NCBI GenBank assembly: GCA_902461565.1
Contig: CABPYL010000065.1
Span: 1-5,850 of the forward strand
Direction of reading: 5' to 3'
Source of the DNA: an uncultured Porphyromonadaceae bacterium
GTDB taxonomy: Bacteria > Bacteroidota > Bacteroidia > Bacteroidales > Muribaculaceae
Length of the DNA stretch: 5,850 nucleotides
Shown: piece after piece, positions 1 through 5,542 of the stretch
Numbering within the stretch: position 1 is the first letter of the stretch
How the letters are laid out: every line of letters starts with the position of its first letter
Notes under the pieces: generated by a model
What the model saw: the letters and a program-made list of their open reading frames with translations, nothing else
The model's database searches: none
What the model was told of the DNA's origin: nothing
Position numbers and translations under genes: made by a program

Positions 1-11
1 AAATGGTAGCA

Positions 12-19
12 CAAAGATA
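12..19 (-). promoter_or_regulatory. Leftward Bacteroidetes-type promoter candidate (-7 box)
   Basis: Read on the minus strand, this site is TATCTTTG, an exact match to the Bacteroidetes -7 consensus TAnnTTTG. About 19 bases upstream on that strand (positions 39-42) lies TTGG, a partial match to the -33 element TTTG. A transcript would start near the left edge and run out of the window, so the gene it serves is not visible. An 8-base match with four fixed positions can occur by chance in AT-rich DNA. The plausible spacing to TTGG and the adjacent palindrome raise confidence somewhat. Confidence 0.35.
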
Positions 20-27
20 ATAAAAAA

Positions 28-57
28 TTTTGACACCTCCAAGCTTGAGTGTCAAAA
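28..57. repeat. Perfect 9-bp inverted repeat, operator-like
   Basis: The arms TTTTGACAC (28-36) and GTGTCAAAA (49-57) are perfect reverse complements separated by 12 bases. A further direct half-site, TGTCAAAG, lies at 85-92, 35 bp to the right of the matching half-site at 50. The repeat sits over the spacer and -33 region of the leftward promoter candidate, where a transcription factor could bind as an operator. The alternative is a hairpin. On the minus strand it would be followed by a T-rich run (complement of 22-27), like an intrinsic terminator, but no leftward gene lies to its right to need one. On the plus strand there is no T tract after it. Confidence 0.45.
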
Positions 58-142
58 AGATTCGCCAGTCCCATAATTTAATTCTGTCAAAGACCCGTTT
101 CGCATTTAATAATATATTTTTCCACATTTACGAAATATTTCT

Positions 143-150
143 TAACTTTA
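143..150 (+). promoter_or_regulatory. Probable promoter of the three-gene envelope operon (-7 box)
   Basis: TAACTTTA matches the Bacteroidetes -7 consensus TAnnTTTG except for the last base. A T-rich stretch at 118-121, 21 bases upstream, could act as a weak -33 element but lacks the G of TTTG. Transcription would start near 157 and give a leader of about 65 bases before the first gene. The leader contains a short palindrome, AAAAAC-ac-GTTTTT (175-188), whose 2-base centre is too small for an RNA hairpin loop without opening stem pairs. Confidence 0.4.
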
Positions 151-221
151 CGCCGTTTTTGCGCATCTGCACACAAAAACACGTTTTTATAAACCACTAA
201 AAAGAAAAACCCCGTTCCTGC

Positions 222-968
222 ATGAAAAATGCTTTAAGGTTCTTTCTTGTATTTGCAATTCTGTCGAGCGGACTGGTTTCTTTTGAAGCCAGCGCCCAGC
301 AGGAATTCAAACGCAAAATCGAACAGGTTTCTTTCGTTCCCAAAGGCGCATGGATTGCCGGCGTGAGCGTAAGCTACTCGCAGTCCGACCAGGACAACTA
401 TCAATTTCTGATTTTCGAGAACATCAACGGCGACAGTTACACATTCAAAGTAAGTCCTACGGTAATGTTCTGTTTCAAGGACAATCTTGCCGCCGGAGGT
501 CGTCTGTCGTACCAGCGCACCCGCACGAAACTCAACAGCGGCGATGTTGTACTTGACTCCGAGACATCGTACGACGTAGACAATCTTTACAGCATCAGCC
601 ATAACTATTCCGCCACAGCCCTTTTCCGCAACTACCTGAGCCTTGGACACAGCACACGCTTCGGTCTCTTCTACGAGATCCAGGGACAGTTCGGCGGAGG
701 ACAATCGAAACTGAGCAGCGGTACCGGACAGGACTTCACCGGCACCTATCAGCGCACCTTCAACATGAATATAGGTGTGGCACCTGGTCTTTCGGTGTTT
801 CTAAACAACTATTCTGCCATCGAAGTGAACGTTGGAGTCCTTGGTTTCAACTACAGCCACACACGCTCGGTAACAGACCAGATATATGTGGCCAACAGGC
901 ACACAAGCAATGCCAATTTTAAAGTTAACCTCTTTTCAATCACTTTTGGAGTGATGTTCTACATTTAG
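222..968 (+). CDS. Secreted outer-membrane beta-barrel protein (first paralogue)
   Basis: Encodes 248 aa. The N-terminus is a clear Sec signal peptide: Lys at position 2, a hydrophobic stretch at residues 6-20, and a signal peptidase I site ASA|QQ after residue 25. The mature part alternates polar and hydrophobic residues with aromatic-rich strands and Gly/Asn turns, as expected of a small outer-membrane beta-barrel of roughly 8-10 strands. It ends in a strand-like FGVMFYI, close to the usual terminal barrel signature but with Ile instead of Phe at the end. The ATG at 222 is chosen because it starts the signal peptide; the A-rich leader has no clear Shine-Dalgarno, as is usual in Bacteroidetes. 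The next gene starts 3 bases after the stop and encodes a diverged paralogue. Shared segments include F(V/I)PKG-W near residue 40, (F/Y)RNYL, PG-VF, and a C-terminal NANF-(V/F)NLF. The barrel assignment is by pattern only. Whether it is a pore, an adhesin or a structural protein cannot be told. Confidence 0.8.
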   Translation: MKNALRFFLVFAILSSGLVSFEASAQQEFKRKIEQVSFVPKGAWIAGVSVSYSQSDQDNYQFLIFENINGDSYTFKVSPTVMFCFKDNLAAGGRLSYQRTRTKLNSGDVVLDSETSYDVDNLYSISHNYSATALFRNYLSLGHSTRFGLFYEIQGQFGGGQSKLSSGTGQDFTGTYQRTFNMNIGVAPGLSVFLNNYSAIEVNVGVLGFNYSHTRSVTDQIYVANRHTSNANFKVNLFSITFGVMFYI

Positions 969-971
969 GCC

Positions 972-1814
972 ATGAAAAAAGCGATTGGATTTATTATTCT
1001 CGGAGCATTGCTCCTATGCCTGTCGTTACCTTCACAGGCACAGATTGTACGCAAGAACGCTGTCAAGCTAAACACCGACAGCATAGAACATGTGATTATC
1101 GACGGCGACACCGTATCTATTATTATACCACAGGCGAATTACGGTCGCTTCGACCGCGGTCTGTACAACTACATATTCATCCCCAAGGGCAAATGGGACT
1201 TCAGCCTCACTGCCTCGTACGGAGAATTGCAGACCGAAGACGAACGCCTCCTCTCGGTTATCGAGGATATGGATATCAAGGGCCAGATGTATTCCATAAA
1301 GCCCTCGGTATCGTATTTCGTCGCCAACAACCAGTCGGTGGGTCTGAGATTCAACTATACCCGCGGATCCGCCGACCTCGGACACATGAGTGTAGATTTC
1401 GATGACGACCTGAATTTTACTCTGAGCGACGTCAGCTATTTCCAGGAAACATTCGACGTATCCACCTTCTACCGCAATTACCTGGGTCTAAGCAGCTCTG
1501 GCATTTTCGGCATATTCAACGAGGTAGAACTCGGCTTCGGCTCCGGCTCATCGCGTTTCAAACGTTTGTACGACGGCGTTCCACGCGACACCCGCACCAC
1601 CATCACAAAAGGATCGCTGAACTTCAGTCCAGGCGTGTGCGTGTTCATCCAGGATTTTATATCGTTCAATGTGTCGTTCGGCGTGTTCGGTCTCAAATGG
1701 CGCAAGGAAAGCCAGATAACCGACGGTATCGACGAGGGCTCGCGCGTAACGTCGGGCGCCAATTTCCGTTTCAACCTGTTCAACATCAACTTTGGCCTGA
1801 TGGTAGTAATATGA
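972..1814 (+). CDS. Secreted outer-membrane beta-barrel protein (second paralogue)
   Basis: Encodes 280 aa. It has a signal peptide with Lys2-Lys3, a hydrophobic core at residues 4-19, and a signal peptidase I site SQA|Q after residue 23. The mature protein is about 34 aa longer than that of its upstream neighbour. Most of the extra length is an N-terminal segment (about residues 24-68) before the shared FIPKG-W motif. From there to the end the two proteins align along their length: YRNYLGL, FGIFNE, PGVCVF, GVFGLKW and a final NFRFNLFNINFG strand match counterparts in the first gene. It therefore looks like an old tandem duplication that has diverged. The gene begins 3 bases after the preceding stop, and its stop overlaps the start of the lipoprotein gene as ATGA, so all three are probably co-transcribed and translationally coupled. 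Outer-membrane location is inferred from strand pattern and signal peptide. No specific function is recognised. Confidence 0.8.
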   Translation: MKKAIGFIILGALLLCLSLPSQAQIVRKNAVKLNTDSIEHVIIDGDTVSIIIPQANYGRFDRGLYNYIFIPKGKWDFSLTASYGELQTEDERLLSVIEDMDIKGQMYSIKPSVSYFVANNQSVGLRFNYTRGSADLGHMSVDFDDDLNFTLSDVSYFQETFDVSTFYRNYLGLSSSGIFGIFNEVELGFGSGSSRFKRLYDGVPRDTRTTITKGSLNFSPGVCVFIQDFISFNVSFGVFGLKWRKESQITDGIDEGSRVTSGANFRFNLFNINFGLMVVI

Positions 1815-3376
1815 GAAAGATTGTTCTGATAATTTCGGCACTGGCCGCCACAATATTGGCCGGGTGCATCAAAAACGATATACCCTATCCTTACATTCAG
1901 GCCAACTTCCTCACACTTAGTGTCGAAGGCCAGGACGGAGGCACCGTAATAGACAGCACCGCAATGACGGCCACAGTTCCCCTGCCCGAACAGGTTGACA
2001 TTACTGCCGTAAAAATAGACGGCTACACTATTACCCCCGGTGCGCATGTTGTGGGCGATCCGTTCGCGGCTCCGGTCAACCTTTCCGAACCTTTCGACGT
2101 TACGCTGGAACTGTATCAGCAGTACACATGGAAGATAATAGGCAAACAGACTATCGAGCGTTATTTCGAGGTTGAAGGACAGTTCGGCGAAAGTGTGATA
2201 AATGTAGCCGACCGTACTGTTACCGTAAGCATGGCCGACTATAAACCGCTCGACAATCTCATGATTATACGCGCCAAACTCGGTCCCGACGGCAGCACAA
2301 GCGAGCCTTCGCTGGCAGAAGGCACCACTTTCGACGGCAACAGTCCTCTGGAGATAAGATTAACTGCTTACGGACGCACTGAAACATGGACGGTGAGCGT
2401 CGAAACCGTAAAAGTTGCCCTGCGTACGCTCAGCGTCGACGCCTGGACTGGCGTAGCGTGGATCAACGGCATGGGTGAGGCCGGACAGAACAACGGCGCC
2501 GAGTACCGTATTGCCGGGACCGAGGAATGGACTAAAGTTCCGGCATCCGACATCACTGTTAGCGGTGGCAACTTTACCGCACGTATAAACCACCTGAGCC
2601 CTCACACTGCATATCAGGCACGCGTGTACAACGATACCATGACAGGCGATATCATCGATTTCACAACCGGCCTGACAACCCAAATGCCCAACAGCGACTT
2701 CGAAAACTGGTGGCAGGACGGCAAGGTATGGTGCCCGTGGGCCGAGGACGGCACATCTTTCTGGGATACCGGCAATAAAGGCGCCACCACCTTGGGACAG
2801 TCCAATTCCACCCCGACCACCGATACTCCATCCGGAAGCGGCTGGGCGGCGAAACTCGAGACTCGCTTCGTGGGCCTCGGTCCTCTCGGCAAACTGGCCG
2901 CCGGCAACATATTCACAGGCATTTATGTGCGTACAGAAGGTACAAACGGTGTGCTTAGCTTCGGCCGTCCGTTCACAGAACGTCCGGTGCGCCTGAAGGG
3001 CATGTTCAAATACATCGGAGCACCGATTTCCAACTATACCGAAGGTTTTGCATCGTGGGTAGGACGTCCCGATACATGCACAATATGGATTGCTCTTGTC
3101 GACTGCGAGCAACCTATGGAAATACGCACTAATCCTAAGAACCGTCAGCTGTTCGACCCGGATGCCCCTGAGGTTATAGCCTACGGACGCTATCAGGAAT
3201 CGCAGACCGTACCGGAATATATTCCTTTCGAAGTCGAACTGAAGTACAAATCCACCTCCCGCAAACCTCGCTATATAATCTGTGCGGCATCGGCAAGCAA
3301 GTACGGCGATTACTTCACCGGTGGCAACGGAGCCACGCTATACGTCGACGATTTCGAGCTATTGTACGATTATTGA
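1811..3376 (+). CDS. PCMD-domain lipoprotein with Ig-like N-terminal repeats
   Basis: Encodes 521 aa. A lipoprotein signal peptide ends in the lipobox LAGC, with Cys19 as the lipidated residue. It is followed by IKNDIPYPY, a start typical of Bacteroidales PCMD lipoproteins. Residues 31-113 and 114-200 look like two related beta-rich Ig-like modules: each begins with a VEGQ-G-(V)I motif, has a central D-(I/L)-I segment and ends in a TW(K/T) strand. Residues about 203-287 resemble a fibronectin type III fold (LSPHTAYQARVY, then FTTG). Residues 293-520 match the PCMD domain (putative carbohydrate metabolism domain, PF13201): NSDFENW, WDTGNKG, a middle ARFxG-like segment (TRFVG), AAGNIFTG, FGRPF, PDTCTIWIAL, IPFEVELKY and the closing YVDDFELLYD. 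The domain's name rests on structure, and carbohydrate binding is not proven. The ATG at 1811 is chosen over an upstream in-frame ATG at 1637 because it starts the signal peptide and overlaps the preceding stop. Probably anchored to the outer membrane, where it may act with the two barrels. Confidence 0.88.
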   Translation: MRKIVLIISALAATILAGCIKNDIPYPYIQANFLTLSVEGQDGGTVIDSTAMTATVPLPEQVDITAVKIDGYTITPGAHVVGDPFAAPVNLSEPFDVTLELYQQYTWKIIGKQTIERYFEVEGQFGESVINVADRTVTVSMADYKPLDNLMIIRAKLGPDGSTSEPSLAEGTTFDGNSPLEIRLTAYGRTETWTVSVETVKVALRTLSVDAWTGVAWINGMGEAGQNNGAEYRIAGTEEWTKVPASDITVSGGNFTARINHLSPHTAYQARVYNDTMTGDIIDFTTGLTTQMPNSDFENWWQDGKVWCPWAEDGTSFWDTGNKGATTLGQSNSTPTTDTPSGSGWAAKLETRFVGLGPLGKLAAGNIFTGIYVRTEGTNGVLSFGRPFTERPVRLKGMFKYIGAPISNYTEGFASWVGRPDTCTIWIALVDCEQPMEIRTNPKNRQLFDPDAPEVIAYGRYQESQTVPEYIPFEVELKYKSTSRKPRYIICAASASKYGDYFTGGNGATLYVDDFELLYDY

Positions 3377-3388
3377 TATCCTCAGCAT

Positions 3389-3429
3389 AAAAACGCCGGC
3401 CTCTCTTCGCAGGAAGGCCGGTGTTTTTT
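3389..3429. terminator. Bidirectional intrinsic terminator
   Basis: The 9-bp stem CGCCGGCCT (3394-3402) pairs with AGGCCGGTG (3415-3423) with one G-T pair and a 12-base loop. It is flanked by five A on the left (3389-3393) and six T on the right (3424-3429), so both strands form a GC-rich hairpin followed by a U tract. It starts 13 bases after the stop of the PCMD gene and lies 15 bases beyond the stop of the leftward DUF4136 gene. That is where a shared terminator for convergent genes belongs. Confidence 0.93.
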
Positions 3430-3443
3430 ATCCATTCATACCG

Positions 3444-4058
3444 CTACTTCCTGTACTGGGGAAGAAGGGGAACGGGAAATTTGGAGAAAAGTGTCTGGAC
3501 CGCTTCGGCGATGCCCTTGAGATCGCGGAACTGCGAGTTGCCGTTCTCAAGAATAGTTGCCACCGAAGCCGAATACAGAGGTAGCTTCTCGTTGATGTTA
3601 ATAAAATCCATAGTAAGTACACCTTCTTTGTATATTCCTGTTATAACCTGTGCGTTGGCATAGTAATTTGCCCAATAGTTATAGCGGGGATACATAAAAT
3701 AGGGGTAAAAACCGTTGTAGTACGGACCGGGATATGTTGGATATCCCGGAGGGAGGGCAGGTTCAGTGGCAATTTCCCTGTGAACCGTCAGTCCTATGTT
3801 TACCAGGAGGGGCGAATCGTCGGTCTCGGTGAAACCGCGCTCCATCATCTGCTCGCGTATGGCCGCGGCGATGTTGTAGTATGTTACCATCTGCATGCCT
3901 GGAGGCAGGGTGCCCTCGTCGGGCGCGACGAGGTGGTACGTGGTGTACTGAGCGAGATCGGCGTTGTTGTACGTCTCGCTGTTGACAAGCGAAAAAGGGC
4001 TACACCCGGTAAGGAGCGCCCCTGCCGCGATAGCAATGATGCCTAATAACTTTTTCAT
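3444..4058 (-). CDS. DUF4136-domain lipoprotein
   Basis: Encodes 204 aa. The signal peptide has Lys2-Lys3 and a hydrophobic core, and ends in the lipobox LTGC with Cys19 lipidated, so the protein is an envelope lipoprotein. The mature part follows the DUF4136 pattern. An early strand NADLAQYTTYHLV (residues 32-44) is followed by a helix with AAAIREQMMERGF (64-76), then a strand LLVNIGLTVH (84-93), a Tyr/Pro-rich segment, and a final strand-helix region (TGIYKEGVLTMDFIN, then a helix near 180-192). Residues 106-133 hold 11 tyrosines; aromatic-rich loops at this place are common in the family. The molecular role of DUF4136 proteins is unknown. The gene is transcribed alone, converging on the operon to its left and diverging from the aguA unit to its right. 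A poor -7-like site (minus-strand TAAATTTC, 4080-4087) is the only promoter candidate seen upstream. Confidence 0.85.
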   Translation of the reverse strand: MKKLLGIIAIAAGALLTGCSPFSLVNSETYNNADLAQYTTYHLVAPDEGTLPPGMQMVTYYNIAAAIREQMMERGFTETDDSPLLVNIGLTVHREIATEPALPPGYPTYPGPYYNGFYPYFMYPRYNYWANYYANAQVITGIYKEGVLTMDFININEKLPLYSASVATILENGNSQFRDLKGIAEAVQTLFSKFPVPLLPQYRK

Positions 4059-4145
4059 AATCCGTTTAGTAGAATAGTTGAAATTTATAATTAAAAACGC
4101 CTTGTCTGCTTATAAAGTTGAAGCCGTGAAAGAGGGTGTGGATTC

Positions 4146-4164
4146 GGTTTAATCATATTTAACC
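4146..4164. promoter_or_regulatory. Imperfect palindrome in the divergent intergenic region
   Basis: GGTTTAATCATATTTAACC is a 19-bp near-palindrome with seven of nine symmetric positions paired (mismatches at the fifth and ninth). It lies between the divergent DUF4136 and small-acidic-protein genes, about 33 bases upstream of the rightward -7 box, where a regulator could bind. Such symmetry is common by chance in AT-rich DNA. It does not match the ArgR box pattern as I know it. The rest of 4059-4249 shows no gene or RNA that I can recognise. Confidence 0.2.
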
Positions 4165-4196
4165 ATGCCTGCGCCTGCGGCTATGGAAATAATTAC

Positions 4197-4204
4197 TACT
4201 TTTG
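4197..4204 (+). promoter_or_regulatory. Promoter of the small protein-aguA-aguB operon (-7 box)
   Basis: TACTTTTG matches the Bacteroidetes -7 consensus TAnnTTTG exactly. No clear TTTG is present 19-21 bases upstream, where the -33 element would be expected. Transcription would begin near 4211 and give a leader of about 39 bases that includes an A-rich run (TTAAAAAAG, 4210-4218). Its place upstream of the first gene of the rightward unit supports the call. Confidence 0.5.
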
Positions 4205-4249
4205 GGCTCTTAAAAAAGTTCAGCCTATCCTTCATTGATTACTTATACT

Positions 4250-4489
4250 ATGGAAAACATAACAGACCTGTTCATGACAATAATACATCAGTCGCCGAGT
4301 ATCGACATCGCCGAATCGGAATTCCGGAAGATGCTTGTCGACGACCCCGAGCTTCGCCGCTCCTATCGCGAATACTGCCGCGAGATTGGCACGAGCGAAC
4401 GCCGCGGCTTCCTGGATTTCTGCGACACCTACATGGAAAGCCAGGATGATGTATGGAACACGCTTTCCGATTTCGACAATATTGAATAA
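4250..4489 (+). CDS. Small acidic conserved hypothetical protein
   Basis: Encodes 79 aa with no signal peptide or membrane segment, so it is probably cytoplasmic. It is strongly acidic, with 19 Asp/Glu against 8 Lys/Arg. The pattern suggests an all-helical protein: a helix at about 2-14, SIDIAESEFRKML (17-29), DDPELRRSYREYCREIG (31-47), RRGFLDFCDTYMESQDDVW (51-69) and a short acidic tail. From memory, similar proteins with IDIAE-EF, a central Y(K/R)EWC-like segment and GFLD(F/Y)C motifs occur in other Bacteroidales, but I know of no assigned function. The ATG at 4250 is preferred to an in-frame TTG at 4235, because ATG is much more common and the Met-Glu start gives a natural N-terminus. Its stop is 18 bases before the agmatine deiminase gene on the same strand, which suggests co-transcription. 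The composition would fit a partner or regulator of a neighbouring enzyme, but that is only inference. Confidence 0.75.
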   Translation: MENITDLFMTIIHQSPSIDIAESEFRKMLVDDPELRRSYREYCREIGTSERRGFLDFCDTYMESQDDVWNTLSDFDNIE

Positions 4490-4507
4490 TCATATCCGAG
4501 ATAAAGA

Positions 4508-5542
4508 ATGGTTGATAAAATACGCATGCCCGCCGAATGGGAGCCTGTAGATGCCGTGATTGTGGCATGGCCGCACGAGGACTCCGACTGGTGCGACATG
4601 CTGCCTGAGATACGCGCCACCTACGGCAAGATGATAGCCGCTATCGCCGGAAGAGCGCGTGTTATCGTAATCGGCCCGGAGGAGCCGGATCCTAAATACT
4701 TCCCCACCGGTCCCGCCACGGGCAACATAAGCTATCACCGCATGCCCACAAACGATACGTGGACACGCGATTACGGACCTATAACCATAGAGAAAAACGG
4801 CGTCCTCTGCCTCTGCGATTTCCAGTTCAACGGCTGGGGGCTTAAATTCGCTGCCAACAAGGACAACCTTGCCACCATGCGCCTCTGCGATGCCGGAGTG
4901 CTGACATTACCACGCATAAACCGCCTCGGTTTCACCCTCGAAGGCGGCGCTATCGAATCGGACGGTGCCGGATTCATCCTCACCACGGCGTCGGTGCAGC
5001 TAAGCCCCAACCGTAACGGCGACCTCTCGCGCCCTGAAATAGACGCGCTCATGAAAGAATACCTCGGCGCCAACACGGTGGCGTGGCTATATAACGGCGA
5101 GCTTGAAGGAGACGATACCGATGGCCATGTCGACACCCTGGCCCGCATCGTTCCGCCAGGCGACACTATTATGTACGTCGCCTGCAGCGACCCGACGGAT
5201 GGCCACTACGAGCCGTTGCGAAGGATGAAAGAGGAACTGCAGGCCCTGCGCCGCGCCGATGATATGCCTTTCAACCTGGTGGAGCTGCCTATGCCCGATC
5301 CAATATATGATCCCGCCGACGGCACGCGTCTACCGGCGACGTATGCTAACTTCCTTATTGTCAACGGTGCAGTGATAATGCCTGTATACAATCAACCCCT
5401 GAAGGACCGCCACGCCATAATGGCCGTACAGGCGGCAATGCCTGAATATGAGATAGTGCCTGTTGACTGCTGCGCCCTTGTGCGCCAGCATGGTTCGCTC
5501 CACTGCGCCACTATGCAAATACCCTCACAGAAATGCAAATGA
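4508..5542 (+). CDS. aguA: Agmatine deiminase family protein (PAD_porph fold)
   Basis: Encodes 344 aa and is expected to hydrolyse agmatine to N-carbamoylputrescine and ammonia in the cytoplasm (agmatine iminohydrolase), a step of putrescine synthesis from arginine. It belongs to the guanidino-group modifying superfamily (PF04371). Visible family motifs are MPAEWEP near the start (7-13), a WPH segment (21-23), NDTWTRDYGP (82-91, with substrate-binding Asp88), FNGWG (107-111), EGGAIESDG (145-153), NRNGDLSRPEI (168-178), GDDTDGHVDTLAR (201-213, with catalytic His207 and Asp209) and QHGSLHCATMQIP (327-339, with the nucleophile Cys333). All catalytic residues are present. There is no signal peptide, unlike the secreted peptidyl-arginine deiminase of Porphyromonas, so a cytosolic small-molecule enzyme is favoured. 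The Cys loop reads QHGSLHC rather than the GGGNIHC of classical AguA, so exact substrate preference is less certain. Its stop overlaps the start of the amidase gene for the next pathway step, which strongly supports the agmatine role. Confidence 0.9.
   Translation: MVDKIRMPAEWEPVDAVIVAWPHEDSDWCDMLPEIRATYGKMIAAIAGRARVIVIGPEEPDPKYFPTGPATGNISYHRMPTNDTWTRDYGPITIEKNGVLCLCDFQFNGWGLKFAANKDNLATMRLCDAGVLTLPRINRLGFTLEGGAIESDGAGFILTTASVQLSPNRNGDLSRPEIDALMKEYLGANTVAWLYNGELEGDDTDGHVDTLARIVPPGDTIMYVACSDPTDGHYEPLRRMKEELQALRRADDMPFNLVELPMPDPIYDPADGTRLPATYANFLIVNGAVIMPVYNQPLKDRHAIMAVQAAMPEYEIVPVDCCALVRQHGSLHCATMQIPSQKCK

Noticed and set aside
234..704. Antisense open frame of 156 codons opposite the first barrel gene
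   Set aside because: No signal, domain or promoter was seen, and the sense strand codes for a signal-peptide protein with a matching paralogue.
1637..1810. In-frame ATG extension of the PCMD gene by 58 codons
   Set aside because: It lies wholly inside the upstream barrel gene in another frame and would bury the lipoprotein signal peptide. The ATG at 1811 starts the signal peptide and overlaps the previous stop.
1478..2047. Antisense open frame of 189 codons over the barrel-lipoprotein junction
   Set aside because: It crosses two real genes and its translation has no family features.
2360..3112. Long antisense open frame (250 codons) across the PCMD gene
   Set aside because: Its translation is Cys/Gly/Ala-rich with no domain, and it lies fully opposite a convincing gene with clear family motifs.
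3753..3862. Possible low-complexity or repeat tract encoding Tyr/Pro residues in the DUF4136 gene region
   Set aside because: The Tyr/Pro segment (about 3660-3741 on the minus strand) has no repeated DNA unit, and aromatic-rich loops are ordinary for this family.
4235..4249. TTG start giving five extra residues to the small acidic protein
   Set aside because: An ATG follows at 4250 and gives a normal Met-Glu N-terminus. TTG starts are rare.
4165..4449. Rightward open frame of 94 codons overlapping the small acidic protein
   Set aside because: Its second half is a shifted reading of the conserved small protein, and the translation is low-complexity Arg/His/Pro-rich.
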